DNA of 64,000 nucleotides from Nocardiopsis sinuspersici (GTDB taxonomy: Bacteria > Actinomycetota > Actinomycetes > Streptosporangiales > Streptosporangiaceae). This document shows, piece by piece, positions 48,051 through 56,477 of this stretch. Where the stretch lies: positions 1 through 64,000 of the forward strand of contig VWVT01000015.1 of assembly GCA_008638415.1 (NCBI GenBank), read 5' to 3'. Under the pieces are notes generated by a model. The model did not search any database and was not told the DNA's origin. It saw nothing but the letters and a program-made list of their open reading frames with translations. The translations under genes were made by a program, and so were the position numbers. Every line of letters starts with the position of its first letter. Position 1 is the first letter of the stretch.

Positions 48051-48090
48051 TAAGGGGCCGTGTCACCCACCGGTCAGCCGGGGCGCGGGG

Positions 48091-50751
48091 TCACTTTCCC
48101 CTGCCGCCCGTGTTCCGCTCCGCGTGGTCCCTCTCGGGCACCGCGGCGGAGTCCTGGCCCTCCGGGTGCGGCGAGTCCGGGTCCCGGTCCTCGGGGTCCT
48201 GCCCGCCGCCGTCCCGGCCGGCCTCCCGGGTCTCCTCCGGGGAGCCGCCGGGGACGTCATCGTCCGAGGCGCGTTCGCCCCGGTCCTCCTCGCCCGGAGC
48301 CCCGTCGCCGGGGGTACCGCTGTCGGGGGCTCCGTCGCCGGGGGCTCCGTCGCCGGGGGTACCGCCGCCGGGGGTACCGCCGCCGGGAGTCCCGTCGCCG
48401 GGAGCCCCGCCGTCCTGGTCCTCCCCGGCGGAGGCCTCCTCGGCGGGGGCACCGGGCCGCGACCTCCCGCGCACCCACTTGCGCAGCGCGCGCGGGGCCA
48501 GCGCGGCGATCAGGATCAGCATGCCGATACCGCTGATGATCAGCGCCTGGGTGCCCAGACCGGTGGCGTTCACCGGGATCTCGGTGGCCTGGCTGATCGG
48601 CTCGCCCTCGGCGTTCTGCAGGCTCACGTTCAGGACCGTGCGGCCGTTGATCCGCGCCGACAGCGGCACGTACACCGTGGTCTTGGCGCCGGGCGCGATC
48701 TCGAAGGAGTGGTTGTACTCGCCGACGCTCAGCCGCTCGGAGTTCTCCGAGAAGACCGACAGGTGCACGAACACGGCCTCGTCCTCCAGGTCGTTGGCGA
48801 CCAGGATGCCGGTGGTACCGGTCCGGCTGGCCAGGGTGACCGGCTCACCGGGGATGACCCGCACGTCGTTCGTGCGGTCCCGCACCGTCTCCGCGACCAG
48901 GGAGCGGGTGAGGCCCGCCAGGGCCTCCTTCTCCCGCCAGTACACCGACTCCAGGCGCAGCAGCGCCGGACGGAACGGGTCGCTGTCGTCGACCAGGATG
49001 CTGTTGAACAGCCGCACGTCCCGGCTCACGTCCTGGACCTGGTCCAGGTAGGTGGAGCTGAGCTCCCCCTCGGCCGCGCTGTCGGGGTAGTCGAGGGGCC
49101 CACGGACATCCTCGCGCTCCTCGGGGACGGGCATTTCGATCGAGTCCAGCGGCTTCGGGGACAGCCACGGCAGGTCGTCGGAGGCGGCCAGTACACCCTG
49201 TGCGAACTCCTGGCCGGGGTTCCACCCGGAGTCCGGTGAGGCGACGACCACCCGGTCGCCCGCGGAGTCCTCGCCCGCGATCATCGCGGTCTCGGCGGCG
49301 AAGCGCTGGAGGGCGAGCTCGGACTGGCCGGGTCCCCGCGTCGGCATGGACAGCACGTCGGCGATCCCGGAGTCGGAGACCAGCGCGAAGGGCTCCTCGT
49401 CGGATTCGGTCTCCGCCTCGGGCAGCGGGGCCTGCGCGCCGGGAGTCGTGGACGCCCAGGAGGCCGTGGGCACGGCCCTCTCGTCCAGCAGGAAGCGGGT
49501 GGCGCCGTGCGTGGCGAGCAGTTCGTAGACGCTCTGGTCCATCAGGCCGTTCGGGGGCAGGGCGAAGGTCTCGTCCGCCTCCAGCCCCAGCGTCCGCAGG
49601 ACCGCCTCCTGGGCGACCCGGAGGGAGGCCTCGGCGTCGGCGTCCATGTCGTTGCGCAGCAGGGAGGCCAGGTCGCTGTTGGCGTAGGGGGTGGCCACCA
49701 CGGTCTCCTGGGCCAGCACGCCGCGCGCCTCGCGCAGCCACACCTGGGCGGCCTCGCTCACCGGGGTGCCGTGCCGGACCGGCTCGCCCTCGGCGGGCAC
49801 GGTGAGGGCGTCCTCCAGGACCTCGTGGTCGGCGCTGGCCATACGGAGGATGTCGTCGAGCGTGCCGGGGTCGACCGCCCAGGTGACGGGGACGCCCTCG
49901 GCGCCGTCGGCGTCCTCCGGCTCCTCCTGGGCGCCGCCGCCGTCCTCGGTGTCCGCCTCCCCGCCCTCGGTGGCCTCCTCGGTGGGCAGGGCCTCGGCGG
50001 TCTCCTCCGCGGTGGCGCCGCCGTCCGTGGGCGGATCCCCGGGGGTCTCGTTCAGGCCGAGCTCCTCGGCCAGGTCCCCGTCACCGGCCTCGAAGGACAG
50101 CGGCGTCTGCGCGCCCGCGGCCAGCAGGCGGCCCAGGCGGCCGTCGGCGGTGACGGCCCGGTGCAGGTCGTCGCTGAGGAAGGTGTCCTCGTCCGCGCGC
50201 TGGGGCGGTGCCATCAGCGGCCACACCCAGGCGATGTCGACGGAGGGCACGTCCTCGTCCTTCCCGCCCGTGTAGGGGAGGAAGGTGTGCTGGGCGCCGA
50301 CGACGCTCCCGTCGCCGTCCACCGCCTCGACGACGAGGGGGTACACGCCGTAGGAGGCCAGTTCGAGCTCCTCGACCGGCACGCTCAGGGAGTACCCCTC
50401 GCCGGCCCCGGGCGACAGCTCCCCGGTGACGTCCTCGTCCGGCCCCCGGGCGTCGGGCTGCCAGCCCTGGCCCGAGGCGAACCCGTCCAGCTCCTCGCGG
50501 TCGCTGAAGGGGTGCCGCGAGTAGCGGATCCGCACGGTGACGTCGTGGAGGCTCTCGGAGGTGGTGTTGGTCACCTCGCCCGTGACCCGCAGGGTGCTGT
50601 CCTCGTCGGCGGCGTCCGGCGTGACACGCTCGACGACGAGCGGCTCCGCGGCCCCGTCGTTCTCGGGCTCCGCGTGCGCGGGCGTGGCCGGTATCGGGAA
50701 CAGCGCGGTGGTCATGGCCGTGACCACCGTCGCGAAGGCAAATCGACGCAA
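48091..50751 (-). CDS. DUF6049 family secreted/membrane protein
   Basis: Large extracytoplasmic protein (about 886 aa) of unknown function, regularly found upstream of murJ in actinobacteria. A signal peptide (RRFAFATVVTAMTTALFPIP, cleavage after AHA) precedes beta-rich NEW3-like segments at both ends (VTGEVTNTTSESLHDVTVRI; RTGTTGILVANDLEDEAVFV). A C-terminal membrane helix (LIISGIGMLILIAALAP) is followed by a Gly/Pro/Asp repeat tail encoded by 15-bp DNA repeats. I start at TTG 50751, just before the signal peptide, with AGGAAA 11 nt upstream; ATG 50838 is possible but adds charged residues ahead of the signal. Confidence 0.88.
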   Translation of the reverse strand: MRRFAFATVVTAMTTALFPIPATPAHAEPENDGAAEPLVVERVTPDAADEDSTLRVTGEVTNTTSESLHDVTVRIRYSRHPFSDREELDGFASGQGWQPDARGPDEDVTGELSPGAGEGYSLSVPVEELELASYGVYPLVVEAVDGDGSVVGAQHTFLPYTGGKDEDVPSVDIAWVWPLMAPPQRADEDTFLSDDLHRAVTADGRLGRLLAAGAQTPLSFEAGDGDLAEELGLNETPGDPPTDGGATAEETAEALPTEEATEGGEADTEDGGGAQEEPEDADGAEGVPVTWAVDPGTLDDILRMASADHEVLEDALTVPAEGEPVRHGTPVSEAAQVWLREARGVLAQETVVATPYANSDLASLLRNDMDADAEASLRVAQEAVLRTLGLEADETFALPPNGLMDQSVYELLATHGATRFLLDERAVPTASWASTTPGAQAPLPEAETESDEEPFALVSDSGIADVLSMPTRGPGQSELALQRFAAETAMIAGEDSAGDRVVVASPDSGWNPGQEFAQGVLAASDDLPWLSPKPLDSIEMPVPEEREDVRGPLDYPDSAAEGELSSTYLDQVQDVSRDVRLFNSILVDDSDPFRPALLRLESVYWREKEALAGLTRSLVAETVRDRTNDVRVIPGEPVTLASRTGTTGILVANDLEDEAVFVHLSVFSENSERLSVGEYNHSFEIAPGAKTTVYVPLSARINGRTVLNVSLQNAEGEPISQATEIPVNATGLGTQALIISGIGMLILIAALAPRALRKWVRGRSRPGAPAEEASAGEDQDGGAPGDGTPGGGTPGGGTPGDGAPGDGAPDSGTPGDGAPGEEDRGERASDDDVPGGSPEETREAGRDGGGQDPEDRDPDSPHPEGQDSAAVPERDHAERNTGGRGK
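48300..48420. repeat. 15-bp tandem repeats in the DUF6049 3' end
   Basis: Repeated GCCGGGGGTACCGCC and close variants encode a GTPGG/GAPGD pentapeptide array in the cytoplasmic tail. Copy number probably varies between strains. Confidence 0.8.
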
Positions 50752-51070
50752 CGCTTGACCGGTTTCCTGATTCGGGTCCAGGGAGCCGTCCCACCGGGCT
50801 GCGGTGGAGGGGACGGACGAAAAGTGCCCGCACGGCACACACTGCGTACGCGGGTCGGGTGGACGCGGGACAACCGCGGCGTCCTACCACTCCACCCGAA
50901 GATACCGTCTTCCCCGTACCGCGGGTCGGGTCGGCGCGTGGCGCGTGGCGGAAGCCCACCCTCTCACCGGACGGTGGGATCCACCAGGGCCGTGTCCTCA
51001 CGTGTGCGGCGCGGTTCCACCCGGGGGAAACGATTCGCGGTTTGCTTCGGGCGCCGCCTACCCTCGTGGT
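50752..51070. other. Divergent region between DUF6049 and CCA-adding enzyme genes
   Basis: 319 bases with no gene. It must carry promoters for the envelope operon (minus) and for the CCA-adding enzyme (plus). The plus-strand -10 candidate at 51059 is the only element I can point to. Confidence 0.5.
51059..51064 (+). promoter_or_regulatory. -10 element of CCA-adding enzyme gene, leaderless start
   Basis: TACCCT then CGTGGT then GTG (51071). The 15-base block TACCCTSGTGGTGTG recurs at the MFS gene start at 54347, suggesting a shared promoter type. Confidence 0.6.
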
Positions 51071-52570
51071 GTGCCGAACACAGAGTTTTCGCATGAGAGC
51101 GACACCGCCCAGCAGCAGAGCGCCGAGGCATCCCGGGAGGCGGGAGAGCTGACCGGTGCGCAGCGGGCGGCGATCACGGCGTTGGCCGACTCCTTCCCGA
51201 TCGTCTCGGAGGAACTCGGCGACCGCTTCGCCGCGCAGGACCAGCAGCTCGCCCTCGTCGGCGGTCCGGTGCGCGACGCGCTTCTCGGCAGGCCCTCCAA
51301 CGACGTCGACCTGACCACCGACGCGGTGCCCCAGCGCATCCTGGAACTCGTGGACGGCTGGGCCGACGCCGTGTGGACCGTCGGCATCGACTTCGGCACG
51401 GTGGGGCTGCGCAAGAAGGGCCTCCAACTGGAGATCACCACCTACCGCAGCGAGTCCTACTCGCCCAAGTCGCGCAAGCCCGAGGTGTCCTACGGCACCG
51501 ACATCCACGACGACCTGCTGCGGCGCGACTTCACCGTCAACGCCATGGCGGTGCGCCTGCCGAGCCTGGAGTTCGTCGACCCGTTCGGCGGCCTGGCCGA
51601 CCTGCGGGCGAAGGTGCTGCGCACCCCCGGCCGGCCGGAGGACTCCTTCAGCGACGACCCGCTGCGCATCATGCGCGCGGTCCGCTTCGCCGCCCAGCTC
51701 GGCTTCGCCCTGGCACCCGAGGTGGTCGAGGCCGCACGGGATATGGCCGACCGGCTCTCCATCGTCTCCGCCGAGCGCGTGCGCGACGAGCTGACCAAGC
51801 TGATGCTCAGCCCGAACGCGCGCCGCGGTGTCGAGCTGATGGTGGAGCTGGGCATCGCCGAGTACGTGCTTCCGGAGATCCCCAGACTGCGGCTGGAGAT
51901 CGACGAGCACCACCGGCACAAGGACGTGTACGAGCACTCGCTCACCGTCCTGGACCAGGCCGTCGAGCTGGAGGGGAAGCGGGGCCACGAGCCCGACCTG
52001 GTGCTGCGCCTGGCGGCGCTGCTGCACGACGTCGGCAAGCCCAAGACGCGGGCCTTCGAGTCCGGCGGCCGGGTGACCTTCCACCACCACGAGGTGGTGG
52101 GCGCCTCGATGAGCCGCAAGAGGCTCACCGCGCTGCGCTTCTCCAAGGACGTGGTGTCCGACGTCAGCACCCTGGTCGGCCTGCACCTGAGGTTCCACGG
52201 GTACGGCAAGGGGGAGTGGACCGACTCCGCCGTGCGCCGCTACGCCCGCGACGCCGGATCCCAGCTGGAGCGGCTGCACATCCTCACCCGGGCCGACTGC
52301 ACCACCCGCAACCGGCGCAAGGCGGCGGCGCTGGCGCGCTCCTACGACGACATCGAGCGGCGCATCGAGAAGCTCGCCGAACAGGAGGAGCTGGACCGCA
52401 TCCGCCCGGACCTGGACGGCAACGAGATCCAGCAGGTCCTCGGGGTCGAGCCGGGGCCCGTGGTCGGCCGCGCGTACCGCTTCCTGCTGGAGCTGCGCCT
52501 GGAGAACGGGCCGATGGGCAAGGAGGCCGCGACCGAGGAGCTGCGCGCCTGGGCCGCCGAGCACATGTGA
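51071..52570 (+). CDS. CCA tRNA nucleotidyltransferase
   Basis: Adds or repairs the 3' CCA end of tRNAs without a template (499 aa), which the tRNA-Ile gene here needs. The nucleotidyltransferase motif is LVGGPVRDALLGRPSNDVDL with catalytic DVD; the RRDFTVNAMAV and PFGGLADLRAKVLRTP motifs follow. A C-terminal HD domain (EHSLTVLDQAVEL, LRLAALLHDVGKP) suggests phosphohydrolase activity. GTG 51071 (VPNTEFSHESD) lacks a Shine-Dalgarno and seems leaderless. It is divergent from the DUF6049 gene, as is usual in actinobacteria. Confidence 0.95.
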   Translation: MPNTEFSHESDTAQQQSAEASREAGELTGAQRAAITALADSFPIVSEELGDRFAAQDQQLALVGGPVRDALLGRPSNDVDLTTDAVPQRILELVDGWADAVWTVGIDFGTVGLRKKGLQLEITTYRSESYSPKSRKPEVSYGTDIHDDLLRRDFTVNAMAVRLPSLEFVDPFGGLADLRAKVLRTPGRPEDSFSDDPLRIMRAVRFAAQLGFALAPEVVEAARDMADRLSIVSAERVRDELTKLMLSPNARRGVELMVELGIAEYVLPEIPRLRLEIDEHHRHKDVYEHSLTVLDQAVELEGKRGHEPDLVLRLAALLHDVGKPKTRAFESGGRVTFHHHEVVGASMSRKRLTALRFSKDVVSDVSTLVGLHLRFHGYGKGEWTDSAVRRYARDAGSQLERLHILTRADCTTRNRRKAAALARSYDDIERRIEKLAEQEELDRIRPDLDGNEIQQVLGVEPGPVVGRAYRFLLELRLENGPMGKEAATEELRAWAAEHM

Positions 52571-52593
52571 GGCCCGGCGGCCGGCCCGGGGAG

Positions 52594-52622
52594 CCGGGGC
52601 GCGTCCGGCGGACACGCCCCGG
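52594..52622 (+). terminator. Terminator after the CCA-adding enzyme gene
   Basis: CCGGGGCG and CGCCCCGG enclose a second complementary pair, CGTCC/GGACA-type, ~25 bases after the stop. No T-tract. Confidence 0.65.
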
Positions 52623-52765
52623 CGGCGCGTACGGCCTCCGGCTCCACCGCGAGAGGACGGATCGACCTGTCGACATACCGCCAGGTCGCCAGGTCGCCAG
52701 GTCGACATACGGTCATACCGCCGGATCCCCAGGCCCTGCTCGGTGGACCCGGTCCTGTGCCACCG

Positions 52766-53045
52766 CACAGCGAGGGCGCCGACGGGGTTCTGGAGGTCCC
52801 GCAGGTGCGTCCGTGAGGTACGAGCGGGTGCACCGTAGGGGCCGAAGGTTCCCGTGCCTGCGGCGCCCGAGTACGAGGAGGAGCGCGGCGGAGCCTCAAG
52901 GACGACACAGCGAGGGCGCCGACGGGGCTGCCGGAGGTTCCGCGGGTGCGCCTGTGAGGTACGAGCGGGTGCACCGTAGGGGCCGAAGGTTCCCGTACCC
53001 GCGGCGTCCGAGCACGAGGCGAAGCGCGGCGGAGCCTCAGGGAAG
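52766..53045. repeat. 140-bp tandem duplication
   Basis: Two abutting copies (52766-52905 and 52906-53045), each starting CACAGCGAGGGCGCCGACGG and sharing GGTGCACCGTAGGGGCCGAA. They differ at scattered positions (my visual estimate is 85-90 % identity), so the duplication is old enough to have diverged. It ends 6 bases before the MFS stop codon. Confidence 0.9.
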
Positions 53046-53051
53046 CACCGC

Positions 53052-54347
53052 CTAGGCCGACTCCCGTTCCGCCTCGGGCTCGGGGGCCCGGTGCCCCCGG
53101 ACGGCCCAGGCGGCACCCATCGCCAGGTAGGCGGCGGCCATCAGGGCGACCACGGCGGGACCGACCCCCGACGGCGGCACCAGCACGGTCGACAGCGCCG
53201 CGCCCAGCACGAACGTGGCGTTGAACAGCACGTCGTACACCGAGAACACCCGGCCCCGGAACGCGTCGTCGACATGTCGCTGAACCAACGTGTCGACCGT
53301 GACCTTCACCCCCTGCGAGACGAAGCCCAGCGCGAACGCGGCCACCGGGAACAGCGCGGCCTCGAAGGGCAGCGCGAACACCAGCAGGACCGCCGACGCC
53401 GCCGCGAGCTGTAGGGCGATCCACGTCCCCGGCGCCATCCGGGCGGTCGCCCACGGCGTGGCCACCGCACCGAGGAGGAACCCCGCCCCGGACAGGCCCA
53501 TCGCCACCGAGAAGCCGGCCAGCCCGGCCACGCCGCCGTCGGTGAACGTGTTGTTGTACAGCAGCAGCGTCACCAGGGTGGAGATCCCGAACAGCACCCG
53601 GTGGCCGCCGATCGTGGCCAGCGCGTCCCGGGGCGCCGGGCGCGCCCAGACGTGCCGCACCCCCGACACCATGCCCCGCACCACGTCGTCGACGGCCGTG
53701 CGGACCTCCTCGGGTTCCCGTTCCAGGTGCGGGCCCAGCTCCCGGTACCCGAGGGTCAGGGAGACCAGCGCGGCACCGGCGAAGCCGAGCGCGGCCACGA
53801 ACAGGACGAATCCGGCCCCCAGGGCGCCGTCGCCGCCCAGGAGCCCGAGCGCGGCACCGGTCCCGGCGCCGAGGAAGCTCGCCGCGGTGCCGCTGGTCGG
53901 CGTCACCGCGTTGGCCATCATCAGCTTCTCCCGGGGCACCACGTACGGCAGCCCGGCGGACAGCCCGGACAGGAAGAAGCGGTTGACGCTCAGGACCAGG
54001 AGCGCGGCGACGAGGAAGGCCGGTCCGTCACCGCCCGACACCAGGAGCGCGCTCACCACCGCGAGCGCCGCCTTGGACAGGGAGGAGAGCAGCAGGACCT
54101 GGCGGCGGGGCCACCGGTCGATCAGCACCCCGGCGAACGGCGCCACCACCGAGAACGGCAGGAGCAGCACCGCGAAGGCCGCCGCGACGGCCCCGGCGCT
54201 GGTGTGCTGCTCGGGGTTGAAGAAGACGAAGCCGGCCAGCCCGGCCTGGTAGACCCCGTCGGAGAACTGCGAGGCCAGCCGGGTACCGAACAGCCGGCGG
54301 AACCGGGACCCCTGGAGGACCGTGCGCAGATCGCCGAAGAAGGACAC
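53052..54347 (-). CDS. MFS transporter
   Basis: Twelve-helix major facilitator (431 aa), probably an exporter. It resembles the MFS group with a GVLIDRWPRRQVLL loop-2/3 motif and a central cytoplasmic loop (ELGPHLEREPEEVRTAVDD). Substrate unknown. I start at GTG 54347 (VSFFGDLRTVLQGSRFRRLF); the frame stays open far upstream but that part overlaps the ino1 gene. The start is preceded by TACCCT plus 6 nt, the leaderless layout. It lies 92 bases from the ino1 stop on the same strand. Confidence 0.9.
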   Translation of the reverse strand: MSFFGDLRTVLQGSRFRRLFGTRLASQFSDGVYQAGLAGFVFFNPEQHTSAGAVAAAFAVLLLPFSVVAPFAGVLIDRWPRRQVLLLSSLSKAALAVVSALLVSGGDGPAFLVAALLVLSVNRFFLSGLSAGLPYVVPREKLMMANAVTPTSGTAASFLGAGTGAALGLLGGDGALGAGFVLFVAALGFAGAALVSLTLGYRELGPHLEREPEEVRTAVDDVVRGMVSGVRHVWARPAPRDALATIGGHRVLFGISTLVTLLLYNNTFTDGGVAGLAGFSVAMGLSGAGFLLGAVATPWATARMAPGTWIALQLAAASAVLLVFALPFEAALFPVAAFALGFVSQGVKVTVDTLVQRHVDDAFRGRVFSVYDVLFNATFVLGAALSTVLVPPSGVGPAVVALMAAAYLAMGAAWAVRGHRAPEPEAERESA

Positions 54348-54353
54348 ACCACC

Positions 54354-54359
54354 AGGGTA
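54354..54359 (-). promoter_or_regulatory. -10 element of MFS gene, leaderless start
   Basis: On the minus strand: TACCCT, GGTGGT, GTG. One base different from the block ahead of the CCA-adding enzyme gene. Confidence 0.6.
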
Positions 54360-54439
54360 GGACGCGCCCGGGCCGTGCGGGCCCCGGCGGCGGCGGTCCA
54401 CGGCCCTCCCGACGGGGACCGCCGCGCCCCTCGGACGCG

Positions 54440-55510
54440 CTACTCGCCCGCGATGAAGCTCTCGACCTTGGCGTGCGCCTCGGAGTCGCTGTACTGGACG
54501 GGCGGGGACTTCATGAAGTAGGAGGACGGCTCCAGGAGCGGGCCGCCGATCCCGCGGTCCTTGGCGATCTTCGCCGCGCGGACCGCGTCGATGATGATGC
54601 CCGCGGAGTTGGGGGAGTCCCAGACCTCCAGCTTGTACTCCAGGTTCAGCGGCACGTCGCCGAACGCGCGGCCCTCCAGGCGGATGTAGGCCCACTTGCG
54701 GTCGTCCAGCCACGGCACGTGGTCGGAGGGGCCGATGTGCACCGATCCCGCCTTCAGCTCGTGCGGGATCTGGGAGGTGACCGACTGCGTCTTGGAGATC
54801 TTCTTGGACTCCAGGCGCTCGCGCTCCAACATGTTCTTGAAGTCCATGTTGCCGCCGAAGTTGAGCTGGTACGTGCGGTCCACGATCACGCCGCGGTCCT
54901 CGAACAGCTTGGACAGCACACGGTGGGTGATGGTCGCGCCGATCTGCGACTTGATGTCGTCGCCGACGATCGGCACGCCGGCACGGGCGAACTTGTCGGC
55001 CCACTCGGGGTCGGAGGCGATGAACACCGGCAGGGCGTTGACGAAGGCCACACCCGCGTCGATCGCGCACTGGGCGTAGAACTTGCCGGCCTCCTCCGAA
55101 CCCACCGGGAGGTAGGAGACGAGGACGTCGGCCTTGCTGGCCTTGAGGGCGGCGACCACGTCCACCGCGTCCTCGGGGGACTCCTGGATGATCTCGCGGT
55201 AGTACTTGCCCAGACCGTCGTAGGTCGGGCCCCGCATGACGGTGACGCCGGTCGGCGGCACGTCGCAGATCTTGATGGTGTTGTTCTCGCTGGCCGTGAT
55301 GGCGTCGGCCAGGTCGTGGCCGACCTTCTTGGCGTCCACGTCGAAGGCGGTGACGAACTCGATGTCGCTCACGTGGTACGGGCCGAACTGCACATGCATG
55401 AGGCCGGGTACCCGGGACTCGGGGTTGGCGTCCTTGTAGTAGTGCACGCCTTGGACGAGCGACGCCGCACAGTTGCCGACGCCCACGACGGCTACACGTA
55501 CCGAACCCAT
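54440..55510 (-). CDS. Inositol-3-phosphate synthase
   Basis: Converts glucose-6-phosphate to L-myo-inositol-1-phosphate using NAD (356 aa), the first step to phosphatidylinositol and mycothiol in actinobacteria. The NAD motif [16 protein letters not shown] is near the N-terminus; [20 protein letters not shown] and [14 protein letters not shown] are family signatures, with the catalytic lysines in the region ending [16 protein letters not shown] at 55510 has an AAGGAG/AAGGA purine tract upstream. In several relatives a PadR regulator gene neighbours this one; none is seen here. Confidence 0.96.
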   Translation of the reverse strand: MGSVRVAVVGVGNCAASLVQGVHYYKDANPESRVPGLMHVQFGPYHVSDIEFVTAFDVDAKKVGHDLADAITASENNTIKICDVPPTGVTVMRGPTYDGLGKYYREIIQESPEDAVDVVAALKASKADVLVSYLPVGSEEAGKFYAQCAIDAGVAFVNALPVFIASDPEWADKFARAGVPIVGDDIKSQIGATITHRVLSKLFEDRGVIVDRTYQLNFGGNMDFKNMLERERLESKKISKTQSVTSQIPHELKAGSVHIGPSDHVPWLDDRKWAYIRLEGRAFGDVPLNLEYKLEVWDSPNSAGIIIDAVRAAKIAKDRGIGGPLLEPSSYFMKSPPVQYSDSEAHAKVESFIAGE

Positions 55511-56477
55511 TGGTCCTTGCTCCTTCTTCTTCGCGAACATGGATCCCGCGGCGCGTGACGACGGGTTCCCGCGCCCGACGGCGGTACGGGGGTCTCGTCG
55601 TCCCGCGCTCGCTTCCCGTATGTGGTCAGCAGCGCACACGGCGTTTCTGTTCCCACCCGTCGCCCTCCACCGCCCTCAACGGACGCCTTCGGCGCGGTTC
55701 TCTTCTACCGTCGCCCTCCACCGCCCTCAACGGACGCCTTCGACGGCGGTTCCCTCCACCTGCCCGGGGAACGCAAGGGGGGAACGTGCATGTCTGGCTG
55801 TTTTGTTCAGCTCTGACTCTATCCCTGCCCACTCACGGCTCCGCATGTCAGACCACCGACACGCGAACGCGAACGGGGCCCTGCCCGCCCGTCACCGGCG
55901 GTGAACCCCCGGGGTACTGCGGGGAAAATCTCACGTGGCCGCCTCCACCTGCGCCGACGGGGGAGACGACCTCGTGCATGTGTGTCCGGGTCTGCCTACC
56001 ATCGTCCGACCCCTCCGTGCTGAACTGGCGCTACGGGCGATTCCCGGCCGGTCATGGTCAGATGTCCCATGTCGCGCGATAACCTCGCGCGTGGGTTGTG
56101 CTATACCGTTCGATCGCTCTAACGTGACCTGTGATTTGCGTGCGTAGCCGGTAGAGCCCCCGGACCCAGTCCCTGCCTCGGCGGTGTTCCGTCGGCGCGG
56201 GGCACCGACGGAGCCGTGCTCCCGCAGGCCACTGACAGGAGGAACAAGCGGCTAACGTCTGCGCGACCTGTTGAAAACCCCCGCCCGCCCCTGGGCGTCC
56301 TTTTATCAAGCCTTGAACGACAGGCAGAACAAGTGGACGCGGCCACCCGGGCCGCTCCACGCCGGTCACCGCGAGAAAGAACAGGTCGCGGACCACCGAT
56401 CCCCCAGGGGGACCGTCCCCCCGTTTCCACCAAGGAATCGTCAGGCCGACCGGCCGTGAGAGGCAATCGAGGACCAC
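55511..56477. other. Long divergent intergenic region, ino1 / PBP
   Basis: 967 bases with no believable gene. It holds a 51-bp tandem repeat and, between about 55930 and 56150, a less GC-rich patch likely to carry promoters for both divergent genes. No regulator gene is seen. Confidence 0.6.
55657..55758. repeat. 51-bp tandem duplication upstream of ino1
   Basis: Two abutting copies each begin CCGTCGCCCTCCACCGCCCT and continue CAACGGACGCCTTCG; they differ only near the end of the unit. Located ~150 bases upstream of the ino1 start. Confidence 0.9.

Larger units (their letters stand above)
52571..53051. other. Convergent intergenic region with hairpin and repeats
   Basis: 481 bases between the convergent CCA-adding enzyme and MFS genes. 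It holds a GC-rich hairpin (52594-52622), a GTCGAC-type small repeat (52665-52720) and a 140-bp tandem duplication. No coding potential is believable. Confidence 0.75.

Noticed and set aside
53052..55070. A single 672-residue protein joining ino1-overlapping sequence to the MFS domain
   Set aside because: The first ~240 residues are an out-of-frame reading of ino1. The MFS gene begins at 54347 with its own promoter-like element.
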